Below, one piece after another: positions 17,341 through 26,117 of a stretch of 64,000 nt of DNA. Positions within the stretch are counted from its first letter, which is position 1, and each line of letters opens with the position of its first letter. The stretch is from Amycolatopsis mongoliensis (GTDB taxonomy: Bacteria; Actinomycetota; Actinomycetes; Mycobacteriales; Pseudonocardiaceae). The position numbers and the translations under genes are program-made. The notes under the pieces were generated by a model. The model was not told the DNA's origin, did not search any database, and was given only the letters and a program-made list of their open reading frames with translations. The stretch covers positions 8,494,001 to 8,558,000 of the forward strand of contig NZ_CP127295.1 of the NCBI RefSeq assembly GCF_030285665.1, in the 5' to 3' direction.

Positions 17341-17904
17341 ATGCCGCAGGAAACCACCGGAGCGCCCTTGGACATCATCGCGGCGTCCTTGCGCCGCGAA
17401 CGGACCCGCGCCGGACTCTCCCTGACCGAGGTCGCGAAGCGCGCCGGCCTGGCCAAGTCGACGCTCTCGCAGCTGGAATCGGGCACCGGCAACCCGAGCG
17501 TGGAAACGCTCTGGGCGCTCGGCGTCGCCCTCGACGTGCCGTTCTCCCGGCTGGTCGAGCCGGAGCGGCCGAAGGTCCGGGTGGTCCGCGCGGGCAAGGG
17601 GCCGACGGTGTTCGCCGAACACGCCGACTACGCGTGCACGCTGCTGTCGGCGTGTCCCAGCGGCGCCCGCCGCGACATCTACGTCGTCCACGGCGAGCCG
17701 GGCACGCCACGGCGCTCCGACCCGCACATGACCGGGGTGGTCGAGCACATCGTGCTGTGCGCGGGCCGGGCGCGCGTCGGCGTGCTGGACGCCCCGGAGG
17801 AGCTCCTGCCCGGGGACTACATCTCCTACCCGGGCGACGTCCAGCACCTCTTCGAAGCCCTCGAGCCGGGAACCTACGGCGTCGAGATCTCCGAATACGT
17901 CTAG
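17341..17904 (+). CDS. XRE-family regulator with C-terminal cupin domain
   Basis: 187-aa two-domain regulator. The N-terminal helix-turn-helix (residues 14-68) contains LSLTEVAKRAGLAKSTLSQLESGTGNPSVETLWALG; the C-terminal cupin barrel (about 115-187) contains MTGVVEHIVLCAGRARV and LLPGDYISYPGDVQHLFEAL. Such proteins often sense a small ligand such as an amino acid. ATG at 17341 is preferred with GGAG 9 nt upstream; a GTG at 17299 would overlap the operators. It is divergent from azlCD and its probable targets are those genes and itself. Confidence 0.9.
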   Translation: MPQETTGAPLDIIAASLRRERTRAGLSLTEVAKRAGLAKSTLSQLESGTGNPSVETLWALGVALDVPFSRLVEPERPKVRVVRAGKGPTVFAEHADYACTLLSACPSGARRDIYVVHGEPGTPRRSDPHMTGVVEHIVLCAGRARVGVLDAPEELLPGDYISYPGDVQHLFEALEPGTYGVEISEYV

Positions 17905-17908
17905 GACG

Positions 17909-18829
17909 TCACCAGCCGCGCTCGGCCAGCCGGTGCGGCTCCGGGAGCTCTTCGACGTTGATGCCGACCATGGCCTCGCCCAGGCCGCGCGACACCTTCG
18001 CGAGGACGTCCGGGTCGTCGTAGAACGTCGTCGCCTTGACGATCGCCGCCGCGCGCTGGGCCGGGTTGCCGGACTTGAAGATGCCGGACCCGACGAACAC
18101 GCCCTCCGCGCCGAGCTGCATCATCATCGCCGCGTCGGCCGGGGTGGCGATGCCGCCCGCGGTGAACAGCACCACCGGGAGCTTCCCGGCCTGCGCCACC
18201 TCGCGCACCAGCTCGTACGGCGCCTGCAGCTCCTTGGCCGCGACGAACAGCTCATCCTCGGGCAGCGACGTCAGCTTCCGGATCTCGCCGCGGATCTGCC
18301 GCATGTGCGTGGTGGCGTTGGAGACGTCGCCGGTGCCGGCCTCGCCCTTGGAGCGGATCATCGCCGCACCCTCGGTGATCCGGCGCAGGGCCTCGCCGAG
18401 GTTGGTCGCACCGCAGACGAAGGGGACGGTGAACGCCCACTTGTCGATGTGGTTGGCGTAGTCGGCCGGGGTGAGCACCTCGGACTCGTCCACGTAGTCG
18501 ACCCCGAGGGACTGCAGCACCTGCGCCTCGACGAAGTGGCCGATGCGGGCCTTGGCCATCACCGGGATCGAGACGGCCTCGATGATGCCGTCGATCAGGT
18601 CGGGGTCGCTCATCCGCGCGACGCCGCCCTGGGCGCGGATGTCGGCGGGGACGCGCTCGAGCGCCATCACCGCGACCGCGCCGGCGTCTTCGGCGATCTT
18701 GGCCTGCTCGGCGGTGACCACGTCCATGATCACGCCGCCCTTGAGCATCTCGGCCATGCCGCGCTTCACCTTGGCGGTGCCGGTGACGGACTGGACGGTG
18801 CCACTGGAGGTGGTCTGCTGCTCGGACAC
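17909..18829 (-). CDS. pdxS: pyridoxal 5'-phosphate synthase subunit PdxS
   Basis: 306-aa TIM-barrel synthase that condenses ribose 5-phosphate, glyceraldehyde 3-phosphate and ammonia into PLP. Catalytic Lys93 (MAKARIGHF) and Lys161 ([10 protein letters not shown]) and Asp36 (IMDVV) are conserved. GTG at 18829 with AAAGG 7 nt upstream gives the conventional N terminus; a longer frame adds an unlikely 23 residues. It works with PdxT at 15303-15923, from which it has been separated. Confidence 0.97.
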   Translation of the reverse strand: MSEQQTTSSGTVQSVTGTAKVKRGMAEMLKGGVIMDVVTAEQAKIAEDAGAVAVMALERVPADIRAQGGVARMSDPDLIDGIIEAVSIPVMAKARIGHFVEAQVLQSLGVDYVDESEVLTPADYANHIDKWAFTVPFVCGATNLGEALRRITEGAAMIRSKGEAGTGDVSNATTHMRQIRGEIRKLTSLPEDELFVAAKELQAPYELVREVAQAGKLPVVLFTAGGIATPADAAMMMQLGAEGVFVGSGIFKSGNPAQRAAAIVKATTFYDDPDVLAKVSRGLGEAMVGINVEELPEPHRLAERGW

Positions 18830-18919
18830 GACGGGGCCTTTCCACAAGAAGAACAAGGGGTGACGAGTTCGATCGTAGGTCGGCGGTGGCCCCTTCAAGC
18901 AGGCCAGTTCACGGCTATC

Positions 18920-19903
18920 TCAGGAGTCCACTTCCGGCACGCCCGCGACCAGGACTTCCGCGGCCCGGGTGCGTGCGTAGAGCACGTGACGTCCGGCACG
19001 GTGCCCGCTGACCAGGCCCGCGGCCTTGAGGACCCCGAGGTGCTGCGACACGGCCCCGGCGCTGAGCCGGGTCCGGCGGGCCAGCTCGGCGGTGGACGCC
19101 GGCGCGGTCAGCTCGGTGAGCAGCATGGCCCGGCTGCGGCCCACGACGGCGGCCAGCGCACCGGGCGCGACGGCGGTGCCGGCCTCCCAGAGCGTGGCGA
19201 TCCCGCGCGGCGGGTAGCGCAGCACCGGCTGCCACCGCGGGTCGGTCTTGGAGAACACCCGCGGCCAGACGAACGCCGAGGGCACCAGCACCAGGCCGCG
19301 CCCGTCGAGCGGCACGGCGGCGTGCAGGTGCCGGTGCGCCACCGTGAGCGTGCCGCCCTCCCAGCGGACCAGCGGGGTGAGGTCGTTGAACAGCTCGGCG
19401 GCCCCGCCCTGGGCCAGCAGCCGCGACCGGTACAGCACGTCGGCCTCGAGCAGCGCGCGGATCCGGGGCCAGTCGGGGGCGAGCACGAGGTCCCAGTACT
19501 TCCCCATCAGCGTCGCGAGCCGGTCGAGACCGGCTTCGGGGTCGCGGTGGAACCGGTTCACCGCGGGCGTGTGCGGCCCGGCCATCGCGTCCAGCTCGCG
19601 CCGGACGAGCCGGGCGGGCACGTCGCGCAGGTCGGCGAGCTCGTCGGCGAGGTCGGGCAACGGCGTCGACGGCGTGCCGGCCAGGAAACCGGGCAGGTGC
19701 CGCAGCGGGACGAGGTCGCGCAGCAGCTCGATGTCGAGCCCGGCCGCCTCGAGCGCCGCGGTGGCGCGCTTGACCCACGGCAGGTGCAGGGCGTGTTCCC
19801 CCGGCTGGTTCAGGACGCGGACGCTCGCCACGATCTCCCACGCCGGGGAGAAGGCGAACCGGGTGTGCGCCAGGTCCTCTGCGGAGAATGCCAGGTCGAG
19901 CAC
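18920..19903 (-). CDS. ArsR-like regulator with N-terminal DUF5937-type domain
   Basis: 327-aa regulator. The N-terminal about 240 residues (FSAEDLAHTRFAFSPAWEIVASVRVL...) resemble the sensor domain often called DUF5937. A C-terminal winged helix (TSTAELARRTRLSAGAVSQHLGVLKAAGLVSGHRAGRHVLYART style) is clearly ArsR type. No metal-binding Cys cluster is visible, so it probably does not sense metals. GTG at 19903 with GAGAGG 6 nt upstream. It lies 31 bp downstream of the oxidoreductase on the same strand as it, so that gene is a candidate target. Confidence 0.85.
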   Translation of the reverse strand: MLDLAFSAEDLAHTRFAFSPAWEIVASVRVLNQPGEHALHLPWVKRATAALEAAGLDIELLRDLVPLRHLPGFLAGTPSTPLPDLADELADLRDVPARLVRRELDAMAGPHTPAVNRFHRDPEAGLDRLATLMGKYWDLVLAPDWPRIRALLEADVLYRSRLLAQGGAAELFNDLTPLVRWEGGTLTVAHRHLHAAVPLDGRGLVLVPSAFVWPRVFSKTDPRWQPVLRYPPRGIATLWEAGTAVAPGALAAVVGRSRAMLLTELTAPASTAELARRTRLSAGAVSQHLGVLKAAGLVSGHRAGRHVLYARTRAAEVLVAGVPEVDS

Positions 19904-19934
19904 GCGCTGCCTCTCTGCCGACGTCCCGCGAAGT

Positions 19935-21362
19935 CTATGTCTCTCCCAAGTGGACAGTCGAGTGGGGCGCCGAAAGTCCTTGCGGGAAAGCGAAAATTCC
20001 TCGCGGGTCATACTTTCGGGCGACAGCGCGCAGCCGCGGCAGGTTCACCCCGTAGTAAGCCTCGGCCCAGTCGGGCATCTCCGGGTCCAGGTAGTTGACG
20101 TAGCCGGTGGTGCCGAACTCCGGCCCGAGCCCGTCGCGCACGGCGGCGAGCGAACGCCGTGCGCCGGCCTCGCTGCCTTCCCCGGGCGCCGCCCCGTGCA
20201 GGAACTGGAAGCTGGCCAAGGCCTTCCGGTGCGGGAACGCCGTTTCGCGGGCGCCGACGCGCGCGATCGCGCCGCCGGCCGAGTCGACGAGCGTGTCGAC
20301 GCCCGGATCGCGGGTCAGCACCTCGGCCACCGCCGCCGGGTCGGCGACCGGTCGCGTCAGCATCCGCGAAGTGCCGACGTACGCCTCCCGGACCGTGGCC
20401 TCCCGGGTGTCGAAGGACCGCATCGCGCTCAGGTGGTCGGTGACGCGGCTCCGCCGTCCGCCGGGCGGGGTGCCCACCCGGCGGACGAGGTCGTCGAGCA
20501 GCTCGGTCAACCGCGTCTCCGGACCGAGGAACGTCCCGCTGACCCCGGCGCGCCCGGCCGCGAGATCCATGCCCGACCACAGCTCGTCCGGGAGCCCCGG
20601 CAGCCACTCCTGCCACGCGCCGAGCAGCGCGGCCTGTGTCCCGTCCGGGAAGTCCAGCGCGAAGGTCGCGACGTCCGCCGCCGGCACGGTCCGGAACGTG
20701 AACCCGGTGACGATGCCGAAGTTGCCGCCGCCCCCGCCGCGCAACGCCCAGAACAGGTCCGGCTCCGCCGTCGCCGACGCCGTTCGCACCCGGCCGTCGG
20801 CCGTGACGATCCGCGCCGCCTCCAGCTGGTCGCAGGTCAGCCCGTACTTCCGGTCGACGAGGCCGAGCCCGCCGCCGAGGGTCAGACCGGCGATGCCGAC
20901 CGTCTCGCAGGTGCCGGCGGGCAGCACCCGGCCGCGTGCGGCGAGCGTCGCCGCGATCGGGCCCAGCCGGGCGCCGGCGCCGATCACCGCCCGCCCGTCC
21001 GGCCGCACCTCGATGCCGCAGAACCGGCTCAGGTCCACCACGATCCCGCCGTCCACTGTGGAGTAACCGGGGTAGCTGTGCCCGCCGCTCCGGGCGGCGA
21101 CCGGCAACCGGTGCCGGGCCGCGAAACCGATCACCTCCTGGACGTCCTCGACCCGCGCGGCGCCGACCACGGCCGCGGGCATCCGGTCGTCGTACATGGT
21201 GAAGAAACCCTGCTTGGCCTCCGGGTAGCCCGGGTCGCCCGGCCGGAACAGCGGCCCGGAGAGCCGCCGGCGCAGCCGCTGCCAGTCGTCCGGCGGCGGC
21301 CACCCCGCCATCCCCGCCACCGGCACCGCTCCGGAAACCCGCAAGAAAGTACGCCTGTCCAT
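19935..21362 (-). CDS. Tat-exported FAD-dependent oxidoreductase, BBE family
   Basis: 475-aa berberine-bridge-type flavoprotein. The N terminus MDRRTFLRVSGAVPVAGMAGW is a twin-arginine signal. The FAD domain contains ARSGGHSYPGYS, whose His is the usual covalent flavin attachment site, and AGTCETVGIAGLTLGGG, whose Cys could provide a second covalent link. A PDLFWALRGGGGGNFGIVT segment and a C-terminal BBE motif (YYGVNLPRLRAVARKYDP) complete it. Family members oxidise sugars, alkaloids or polyketide-derived alcohols; the substrate is open. It is divergent from the EF-G-like gene. Confidence 0.92.
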   Translation of the reverse strand: MDRRTFLRVSGAVPVAGMAGWPPPDDWQRLRRRLSGPLFRPGDPGYPEAKQGFFTMYDDRMPAAVVGAARVEDVQEVIGFAARHRLPVAARSGGHSYPGYSTVDGGIVVDLSRFCGIEVRPDGRAVIGAGARLGPIAATLAARGRVLPAGTCETVGIAGLTLGGGLGLVDRKYGLTCDQLEAARIVTADGRVRTASATAEPDLFWALRGGGGGNFGIVTGFTFRTVPAADVATFALDFPDGTQAALLGAWQEWLPGLPDELWSGMDLAAGRAGVSGTFLGPETRLTELLDDLVRRVGTPPGGRRSRVTDHLSAMRSFDTREATVREAYVGTSRMLTRPVADPAAVAEVLTRDPGVDTLVDSAGGAIARVGARETAFPHRKALASFQFLHGAAPGEGSEAGARRSLAAVRDGLGPEFGTTGYVNYLDPEMPDWAEAYYGVNLPRLRAVARKYDPRGIFAFPQGLSAPHSTVHLGET

Positions 21363-21483
21363 GTCGCCCCCCGCCGTCCCCCCAGGCATTCGGCTGGTCC
21401 CGGGACCCCTGCCTTGCCGTGACCAGGGTAGCGGGTGTGTGATCGAGGACACACGCCGTACACCAGCCGTTCGCCGAGGAGTC

Positions 21484-23595
21484 GTCATGGCAGACAAACA
21501 AGCCAAGAACGCCGACACCGGGGCCGCCGTCGCTGTGGACGACCCCGCGAAGGTCCGCAACGTGGTGCTCGTCGGCCCGTCCGGCTCGGGGAAGACGACC
21601 CTCACGGAGGCCCTCCTCGCGGCGTCGGGCACCGTCCCGCGCGCGGGCTCGGTGGTCGACGGGACGACGGTGTGCGACCACGACCCGGCCGCGGTCCGCC
21701 AGCAGCGCTCGGTCGGCCTTTCGGTTGCGCCGGTGCTGCACCAGGGCCACAAGATCAACCTGATCGACACGCCGGGGTACGCCGACTTCGTCGGGGAGCT
21801 GCGGGCGGGGCTGCGCGCGGCCGACGCGGCGCTGTTCGTCGTCTGCGCGGCCGAAGGGGTCGACGCGGCGACGGTCGCGGTGTGGGAGGAGTGCGCCGCC
21901 GTCGGCATGCCGCGCGCGGTCGTCGTCTCCCGGCTCGACCACCACCGGGCCGACGCGATGGCCGAGATCGCCGCCTGCCAGGCCGCGTTCGGCGCCGGCG
22001 TGCTGCCGCTGTACCTGCCCGCGGGCGACGGCCTGGTCGGGCTGATCACCCAGCGGTACTTCGACTACTCCGCCGGATACCCGCCGAAGACCGGCGAGCC
22101 CGATCCGGCCGACCTCGAGCGGATGGCCGAAGCCCGCAACGAGCTGATCGAAGGGATCATCGCCGAGAGCGAGGACGAATCCCTGATGGATCGCTACCTC
22201 GGTGGCGAAGAGATCGCCGAGGAGACCCTCATCGCCGACCTCGAAACCGCCGTCGCGCGCGGGTCGTTCCACCCGGTCATCCCGGTCTGCGCGACCAGCG
22301 GGATCGGCCTGGCCGAGGTGCTCGACGGCATCGTGCGAGCGTTCCCCTCCCCGCTCGAACACCGGCCACCCGACGTCACCACGCCGGACGGCGCAGCGCA
22401 CGCCGCCATCACCGCCGACCCCGCGGGCCCCCTCGCCGCGGAGGTCGTCCGGACGGCCGTCGACTCCTACGTCGGCCGCGTGTCGCTCGTCCGGGTGTTC
22501 TCCGGGACGCTGCGGCCGGAGCGGCCGGTGCACGTGTCCGGGCACGGCCTCGCCGAACGCGGCCACGAGGACCACGACGCCGACGAGCGCGTCGCCCACC
22601 TCTACTCCCCGCTCGGCGCCAACCTGCGGGAAGTGCCCTACTGCGTCGCGGGCGACCTCTGCGCGCTGACGAAGGTCGGCTCGGCGGAGACCGGCGACAC
22701 CGTCTCTTCGCCGGACGAGCCGCTGCTGATGGAGCCGTGGGCGATGCCGGAGCCGCTGCTGCCGGTGGCGGTGGTCGCGAAGACCCGCAGCGACGAGGAC
22801 ACGCTGGCGCGCAACCTGTCCCGCCTGGTCGCCGGCGACCCGACGCTGCGGCTGGACCGCAACGCCGAGACCAACCAGCTGGTGCTGTGGTGCATGGGTG
22901 AGGCCCACGCGGACGTCGTCCTCTCCCGGCTGCGGGCGGGCGGCGCGGACGTCGACACCGAACCGGTGAAGGTCAGCCTGCGCGCGACCTTCACCAAACC
23001 GGCCAAGGGACACGGGCGGCACGTGAAGCAGTCCGGCGGCCACGGCCAGTTCGCGGTCTGCGACATCGAGGTCGAGCCGCTGCCGCGGGGCAGTGGGTTC
23101 CAGTTCGTGGACAAGGTCGTCGGCGGTTCGGTGCCGCACCAGTTCATCCCGAGCGTGGAGAAGGGCGTGCGGGCCCAGCTGCAGAAAGGGCTGACCGACG
23201 GGCACCCGGTGGTCGACGTGAAGGTGACCCTGGTCGACGGCAAGGCGCACAGCGTGGACTCGTCGGACGCCGCGTTCCAGACCGCGGGCGCGCTCGCGGT
23301 GCGGGAGGCCGCCGCGAGCGGGCACATCACGATGCTGGAGCCCCTGGAGGAGGTGGCGATCCGGCTGCCGGACGAGCACCTCGGCACCGTGCTCGGCGAC
23401 CTGTCGTCCCGGCGGGGCCGGGTGCTGGGCACCGAAGCCGGCGACGGCGGGCGGACGGTGATCCGGGCCGAGGTCCCGGCGACGGAGCTGCTGCGGTACC
23501 TGATCGACCTGCGCTCGATGACCTCGGGCACGGCGACCTTCACCCGCCGGCACGCGAGGTTCGAGCCGGTGCCGGAAGGAATGGCGGTGCACTAG
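21484..23595 (+). CDS. fusA2: EF-G-like translational GTPase (FusA2 type)
   Basis: 703-aa protein with the EF-G domain order: GTPase (P-loop GPSGSGKT at 30-37, DTPGYADF at 94-101), domain II, and domains III-V (GEAHADVVLSRL, KQSGGHGQFAVCDIEVEPL, LEPLEEVAIRLPDEHLG). Actinobacterial genomes carry this EF-G paralogue beside the true fusA. The G4 motif is SRLD (148-151) instead of NKxD, which weakens guanine recognition, and switch I is short. It is not expected to replace EF-G in elongation; a role in stress translation or recycling is plausible. ATG with GAGGAG upstream. Confidence 0.9.
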   Translation, partial: VMADKQAKNADTGAAVAVDDPAKVRNVVLVGPSGSGKTTLTEALLAASGTVPRAGSVVDGTTVCDHDPAAVRQQRSVGLSVAPVLHQGHKINLIDTPGYADFVGELRAGLRAADAALFVVCAAEGVDAATVAVWEECAAVGMPRAVVVSRLDHHRADAMAEIAACQAAFGAGVLPLYLPAGDGLVGLITQRYFDYSAGYPPKTGEPDPADLERMAEARNELIEGIIAESEDESLMDRYLGGEEIAEETLIADLETAVARGSFHPVIPVCATSGIGLAEVLDGIVRAFPSPLEHRPPDVTTPDGAAHAAITADPAGPLAAEVVRTAVDSYVGRVSLVRVFSGTLRPERPVHVSGHGLAERGHEDHDADERVAHLYSPLGANLREVPYCVAGDLCALTKVGSAETGDTVSSPDEPLLMEPWAMPEPLLPVAVVAKTRSDEDTLARNLSRLVAGDPTLRLDRNAETNQLVLWCMGEAHADVVLSRLRAGGADVDTEPVKVSLRATFTKPAKGHGRHVKQSGGHGQFAVCDIEVEPLPRGSGFQFVDKVVGGSVPHQFIPSVEKGVRAQLQKGLTDGHPVVDVKVTLVDGKAHSVDSSDAAFQTAGALAVREAAASGHITMLEPLEEVAIRLPDEHLGTVLGDLSSRRGRVLGTEAGDGGRTVIRAEVPATELLRYLIDLRSMTSGTATFTRRHARFEPVPEGMAVH

Positions 23596-23600
23596 CCAGG

Positions 23601-23686
23601 CCGGACGACGCGCGTACCCGGCTGGACAACGCGGCGCGGGAAGCCTCTGCCGCCGTGTCGTCCGGCTGCGTACGCGCGTCGTCGGG
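23601..23686. repeat. long imperfect hairpin between convergent genes
   Basis: Arms of about 35 bp; the outer 14 bp (GACGACGCGCGTAC) are perfect and the inner part is imperfect (CCGGCTGGACAACGCGGC against GCAGCCGGACGACACGGC). It begins 5 bp after the fusA2 stop and ends 12 bp before the methyltransferase stop, so it could end both transcripts. Confidence 0.75.
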
Positions 23687-23698
23687 TCGGGGGCGAGG

Positions 23699-24496
23699 TC
23701 AGCCGGGCCGGTGTGCGCGGTGCAGCGTGGCCGCGAAGTCGAGGGTGATCCCGCCGTCCTCGCCCATCGTGCGGGCGCCGTCCAGGAATCGCGCGTGGAA
23801 CTCGCCGGCCCGTTCGCCCAGCGCGGCGACCAGCTCGGTGCCGCCGCGCGGCTGCAGCCACTCCCACAGTGCCTCGGGTCCGTCGAGCGGCAACGGCATC
23901 TCGATCTCTTCCCGTGCCAGGCCGGTGAATCCCGCTTCGGTCAGCAGCGAGTCGAGGCCTTCCGCGTCCATCGGCCCGGTCCCCGGCGACGGTTCGGGAG
24001 CGGGCTCGGCCGGAGAGCCCGGCGAGAAGAACTCGACGCTGAGCTCCTGCAACCAGCTCAGCCGGCCCACCGACTGCCGTTCCAGCGACAGCGCGATCGT
24101 CCCGCCGGGCACCAGCATCCGCCGGACCTGGGCGAGCACCGCCGCCGGGTCGTCCAGGACCTGCACGACGAACCCCGCCGTGACCAGGTCGAACGTCGCG
24201 TCGGGAAAGTCCGGCGCGGCGGCGTCCATGGTGCGGGCGGTCAGTTCCGGGTGGTCGGCGGCGAGCCGGGCCACCATCTCCGGCGACGCGTCGATCGCCG
24301 TCACCGCGCAGCCGCGCGCCAGCAGAGCACGGGCGACCGCGCCGCGGCCGGCCCCGACGTCGAGGGCCCGCGCACCCGGCGGCGGGCCGGCGAACGCGGC
24401 GAGCCGGGCGCCGACGTCCCCCACGTAGAAGAAGATCTCCTCGTACCGGTCGGCGATCCGGTCGTACTTCGCCCGCGCCTCGGCAGCTGTCGCCAT
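23699..24496 (-). CDS. class I SAM-dependent methyltransferase
   Basis: 265-aa Rossmann-fold methyltransferase. Motif I ALDVGAGRGAVARALL (about 43-58), acidic motif VTAIDASPEMV, post-motif DATFDLVTAGFVVQVLDDP and RMLVPGGTIALSLE are intact. The C-terminal half (SWLQELSVEFF... EALWEWLQPRGG) probably defines the acceptor. It resembles small-molecule methyltransferases of the UbiE type; the substrate is unknown. Its stop faces fusA2 across a long hairpin. Confidence 0.88.
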   Translation of the reverse strand: MATAAEARAKYDRIADRYEEIFFYVGDVGARLAAFAGPPPGARALDVGAGRGAVARALLARGCAVTAIDASPEMVARLAADHPELTARTMDAAAPDFPDATFDLVTAGFVVQVLDDPAAVLAQVRRMLVPGGTIALSLERQSVGRLSWLQELSVEFFSPGSPAEPAPEPSPGTGPMDAEGLDSLLTEAGFTGLAREEIEMPLPLDGPEALWEWLQPRGGTELVAALGERAGEFHARFLDGARTMGEDGGITLDFAATLHRAHRPG

Positions 24497-24553
24497 GGGG
24501 GCCGACGCTAGCGACCGTCCCCGCGGCGAGGAACCGCCAGTGGGACGAGCCGG

Positions 24554-25057
24554 TCAGAAGTCGAAGCCACCCGGGCGGCCGTTGCGGTCGGCCAGCAGCC
24601 CGGCGAGCGTCGCCACCGCGATCTCCGCCGGGGTCCGGGAACCGATGTTCAGCCCCACCGGCCGGTGCACCCGGGCGATGTCGGCCTCCGCCACGCCGAG
24701 CCCCTGCAGCGCGGCCACGTGCGGGCCCGGGTGCCGCGGGTTGCCGAGCACGCCGATCCACCGCGGCGCCTCGCCGAGCGCGGCCTTCAGGACGTCGCCG
24801 AGCTCCGGCCGGTGGTGGTCGGTGACGACCACGTCCGCCGAGGCGTCCAGGGGCGGCAGCGTGGTGCCCGCTTCGATCCCGTCGGGCACGTCGGTGGCGC
24901 GCGCGGCGTCCGGCTCGAACAGCGCGACGTGGTAGCCGAGGTCCCGCGCGAACTTCAGCAGGTACCGCGAGACCGGCGAGGCGAAGACGGCCACCAGGGT
25001 CCGCGTGTCCGGGTCCGCCGGTGCCGCGCCGTGGGCGACGTCGCAGGTCTCGCTCAT
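24554..25057 (-). CDS. XdhC-like C-terminal domain protein
   Basis: 167-aa protein equivalent to the Rossmann-like XdhC C-terminal domain: VAVFASPVSRYLLKFARDLGYHVALFEPD, VVVTDHHRPELGDVLKAAL, RWIGVLGNPRHPGPHVAALQGLGV and the conserved end RPVGLNIGSRTPAEIAVATLAGLLADRNGR. XdhC proteins help insert or sulfurate the molybdenum cofactor in xanthine or CO dehydrogenases. No such enzyme is encoded nearby, and the N-terminal XdhC/CoxI half is absent, so it may have a different cofactor-related role. Confidence 0.85.
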   Translation of the reverse strand: MSETCDVAHGAAPADPDTRTLVAVFASPVSRYLLKFARDLGYHVALFEPDAARATDVPDGIEAGTTLPPLDASADVVVTDHHRPELGDVLKAALGEAPRWIGVLGNPRHPGPHVAALQGLGVAEADIARVHRPVGLNIGSRTPAEIAVATLAGLLADRNGRPGGFDF

Positions 25058-25070
25058 GCCGCCCAGTCTG

Positions 25071-25340
25071 TCAGCCCCCGGCCTGTTCGCCCACCGTCAC
25101 GCGGAACTGCCAGAGGTCGGTCTTGCCCTTCACGAGCACCAGGTACCCGTCGGTCACGCGCAGCACCAGCCGGTTCCGCGGTGACGACGGCCGCGGCGGC
25201 CGGTGCTGTTTGGCCAGCAGGTACGCGTCGTCCTCCGCACTCTGGCGGTCGGGGTACGGCGTCGCCTCCGCGACGCCCCAGCCCCGGCTGTCGCCCATGC
25301 CGCCCTGCTCCTCGATGACCACCCACCACGTCGAACTCAT
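25071..25340 (-). CDS. small tandem-paralogue protein (copy 2)
   Basis: 89-aa protein beginning SSTWWVVIEEQGGMGDSRGWG and ending LVKGKTDLWQFRVTVGEQ. It is clearly homologous along its whole length to the 85-aa neighbour at 25373-25630 (shared WWVV-EEQ-G-GD-R-W, AE--A--LA--H-P, LRV--GYLV-V-G-T, FR-TVGE). No signal peptide or catalytic residues. I recognise no family; the beta-rich pattern suggests a compact sandwich. ATG at 25340 has only a weak ribosome site. Confidence 0.75.
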   Translation of the reverse strand: MSSTWWVVIEEQGGMGDSRGWGVAEATPYPDRQSAEDDAYLLAKQHRPPRPSSPRNRLVLRVTDGYLVLVKGKTDLWQFRVTVGEQAGG

Positions 25341-25372
25341 GCCGGTCCGACGCGGCCGGGGGCCGCCGGGTT

Positions 25373-25630
25373 TCAGGTTTCCTCGCCCACCGTCAGCCGG
25401 AAGTGGAACGTCGACGTCCGGCCCTCGACGATCACCAGGTACCCACCCGCGACCCGCAGGACCCGCCGCGACTTCGGCGACCACGGGTACACCGGCTGGT
25501 GCTCCCGCGCGAGCCGCAACGCCTCGGCCTCCGCCGCCGGCTGATCGGCGAAGGGGAACGTCTCCGACAGCGACCAGTTCCGGCCGTCACCGGCCCCGCG
25601 CTGCTCCTCGACGACGACCCACCAGCCCAC
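25373..25630 (-). CDS. small tandem-paralogue protein (copy 1)
   Basis: 85-aa protein starting at GTG (GWWVVVEEQRGAGDGRNWSLSE) four bases after the stop of the membrane protein upstream, with TGAGGA at the junction. It shares roughly half its residues with the 89-aa downstream copy, so the pair arose by tandem duplication. Its conserved Trp pair and EEQ suggest a shared fold. Function is unknown. Position at the end of the pgsA-patA-pimA run suggests co-transcription with PIM-lipid genes. Confidence 0.75.
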   Translation of the reverse strand: MGWWVVVEEQRGAGDGRNWSLSETFPFADQPAAEAEALRLAREHQPVYPWSPKSRRVLRVAGGYLVIVEGRTSTFHFRLTVGEET

Positions 25631-25634
25631 GTCC

Positions 25635-26117
25635 TCAGACCTCCGGTTCGGCGAACTCGAAGTACTCCGGCAGCGGCGCGGTGCCCGCGAGCCGGAAGTA
25701 CCGCACCTTCCGCCGCTGCCGCAGCCGCAGCGTGTCGCGGACGGCGTCGTTGTGGACGCGGCGGGCGATCACCACCCGGTGTTCGGCGTCGGTCAGCTCC
25801 TCGGCCAGCTCGGCCGGCAGGCCCGCCCGGTCGACGCGGCTGAGCTGCAGCGTCAGCTCGTTCTCCGCGTCCTCGCGGTCGGCCCGCGGTGCCGCTTCGG
25901 CGCGCTCGGCCAGCGTCCGCAGGCCCGTTTCGCCCAGCACCACCGCGACCGCGCGGGCCACCACCGCGCGGCGCGCCAACGCCGCATCGAGCGCGGCCCA
26001 GCCCGCGTCCATCCGGACGTGCAGCCGGTCGAGCCGGTTCGCCGTCGCCACCAGGAGGAGCCCGCCCAGCACGACGACGAGCGCCAGGACCGGGAGCAGC
26101 CAGCCGAGCACGCTCAC
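25635..26117 (-). CDS. membrane-anchored protein, LemA-like
   Basis: 160-aa protein. A single N-terminal helix (VLGWLLPVLALVVVLGGLLLVATA) precedes a long charged alpha-helical region (RLDRLHVRMDAGWAALDAALARRAVVARAVAVVL... ENELTLQLSRVDR) as in LemA proteins, although LemA signatures are weak. The start GTG overlaps the pimA TGA (GTGA), so translation is coupled to the mannosyltransferase. A membrane protein is commonly found at this position in the actinobacterial PIM operon; its role is not established. Confidence 0.75.
   Translation of the reverse strand: MSVLGWLLPVLALVVVLGGLLLVATANRLDRLHVRMDAGWAALDAALARRAVVARAVAVVLGETGLRTLAERAEAAPRADREDAENELTLQLSRVDRAGLPAELAEELTDAEHRVVIARRVHNDAVRDTLRLRQRRKVRYFRLAGTAPLPEYFEFAEPEV

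Noticed and set aside
20008..23592. 1194-codon minus-strand open frame
   Set aside because: Antisense to the EF-G-like gene and out of frame with the oxidoreductase; no domain sequence.
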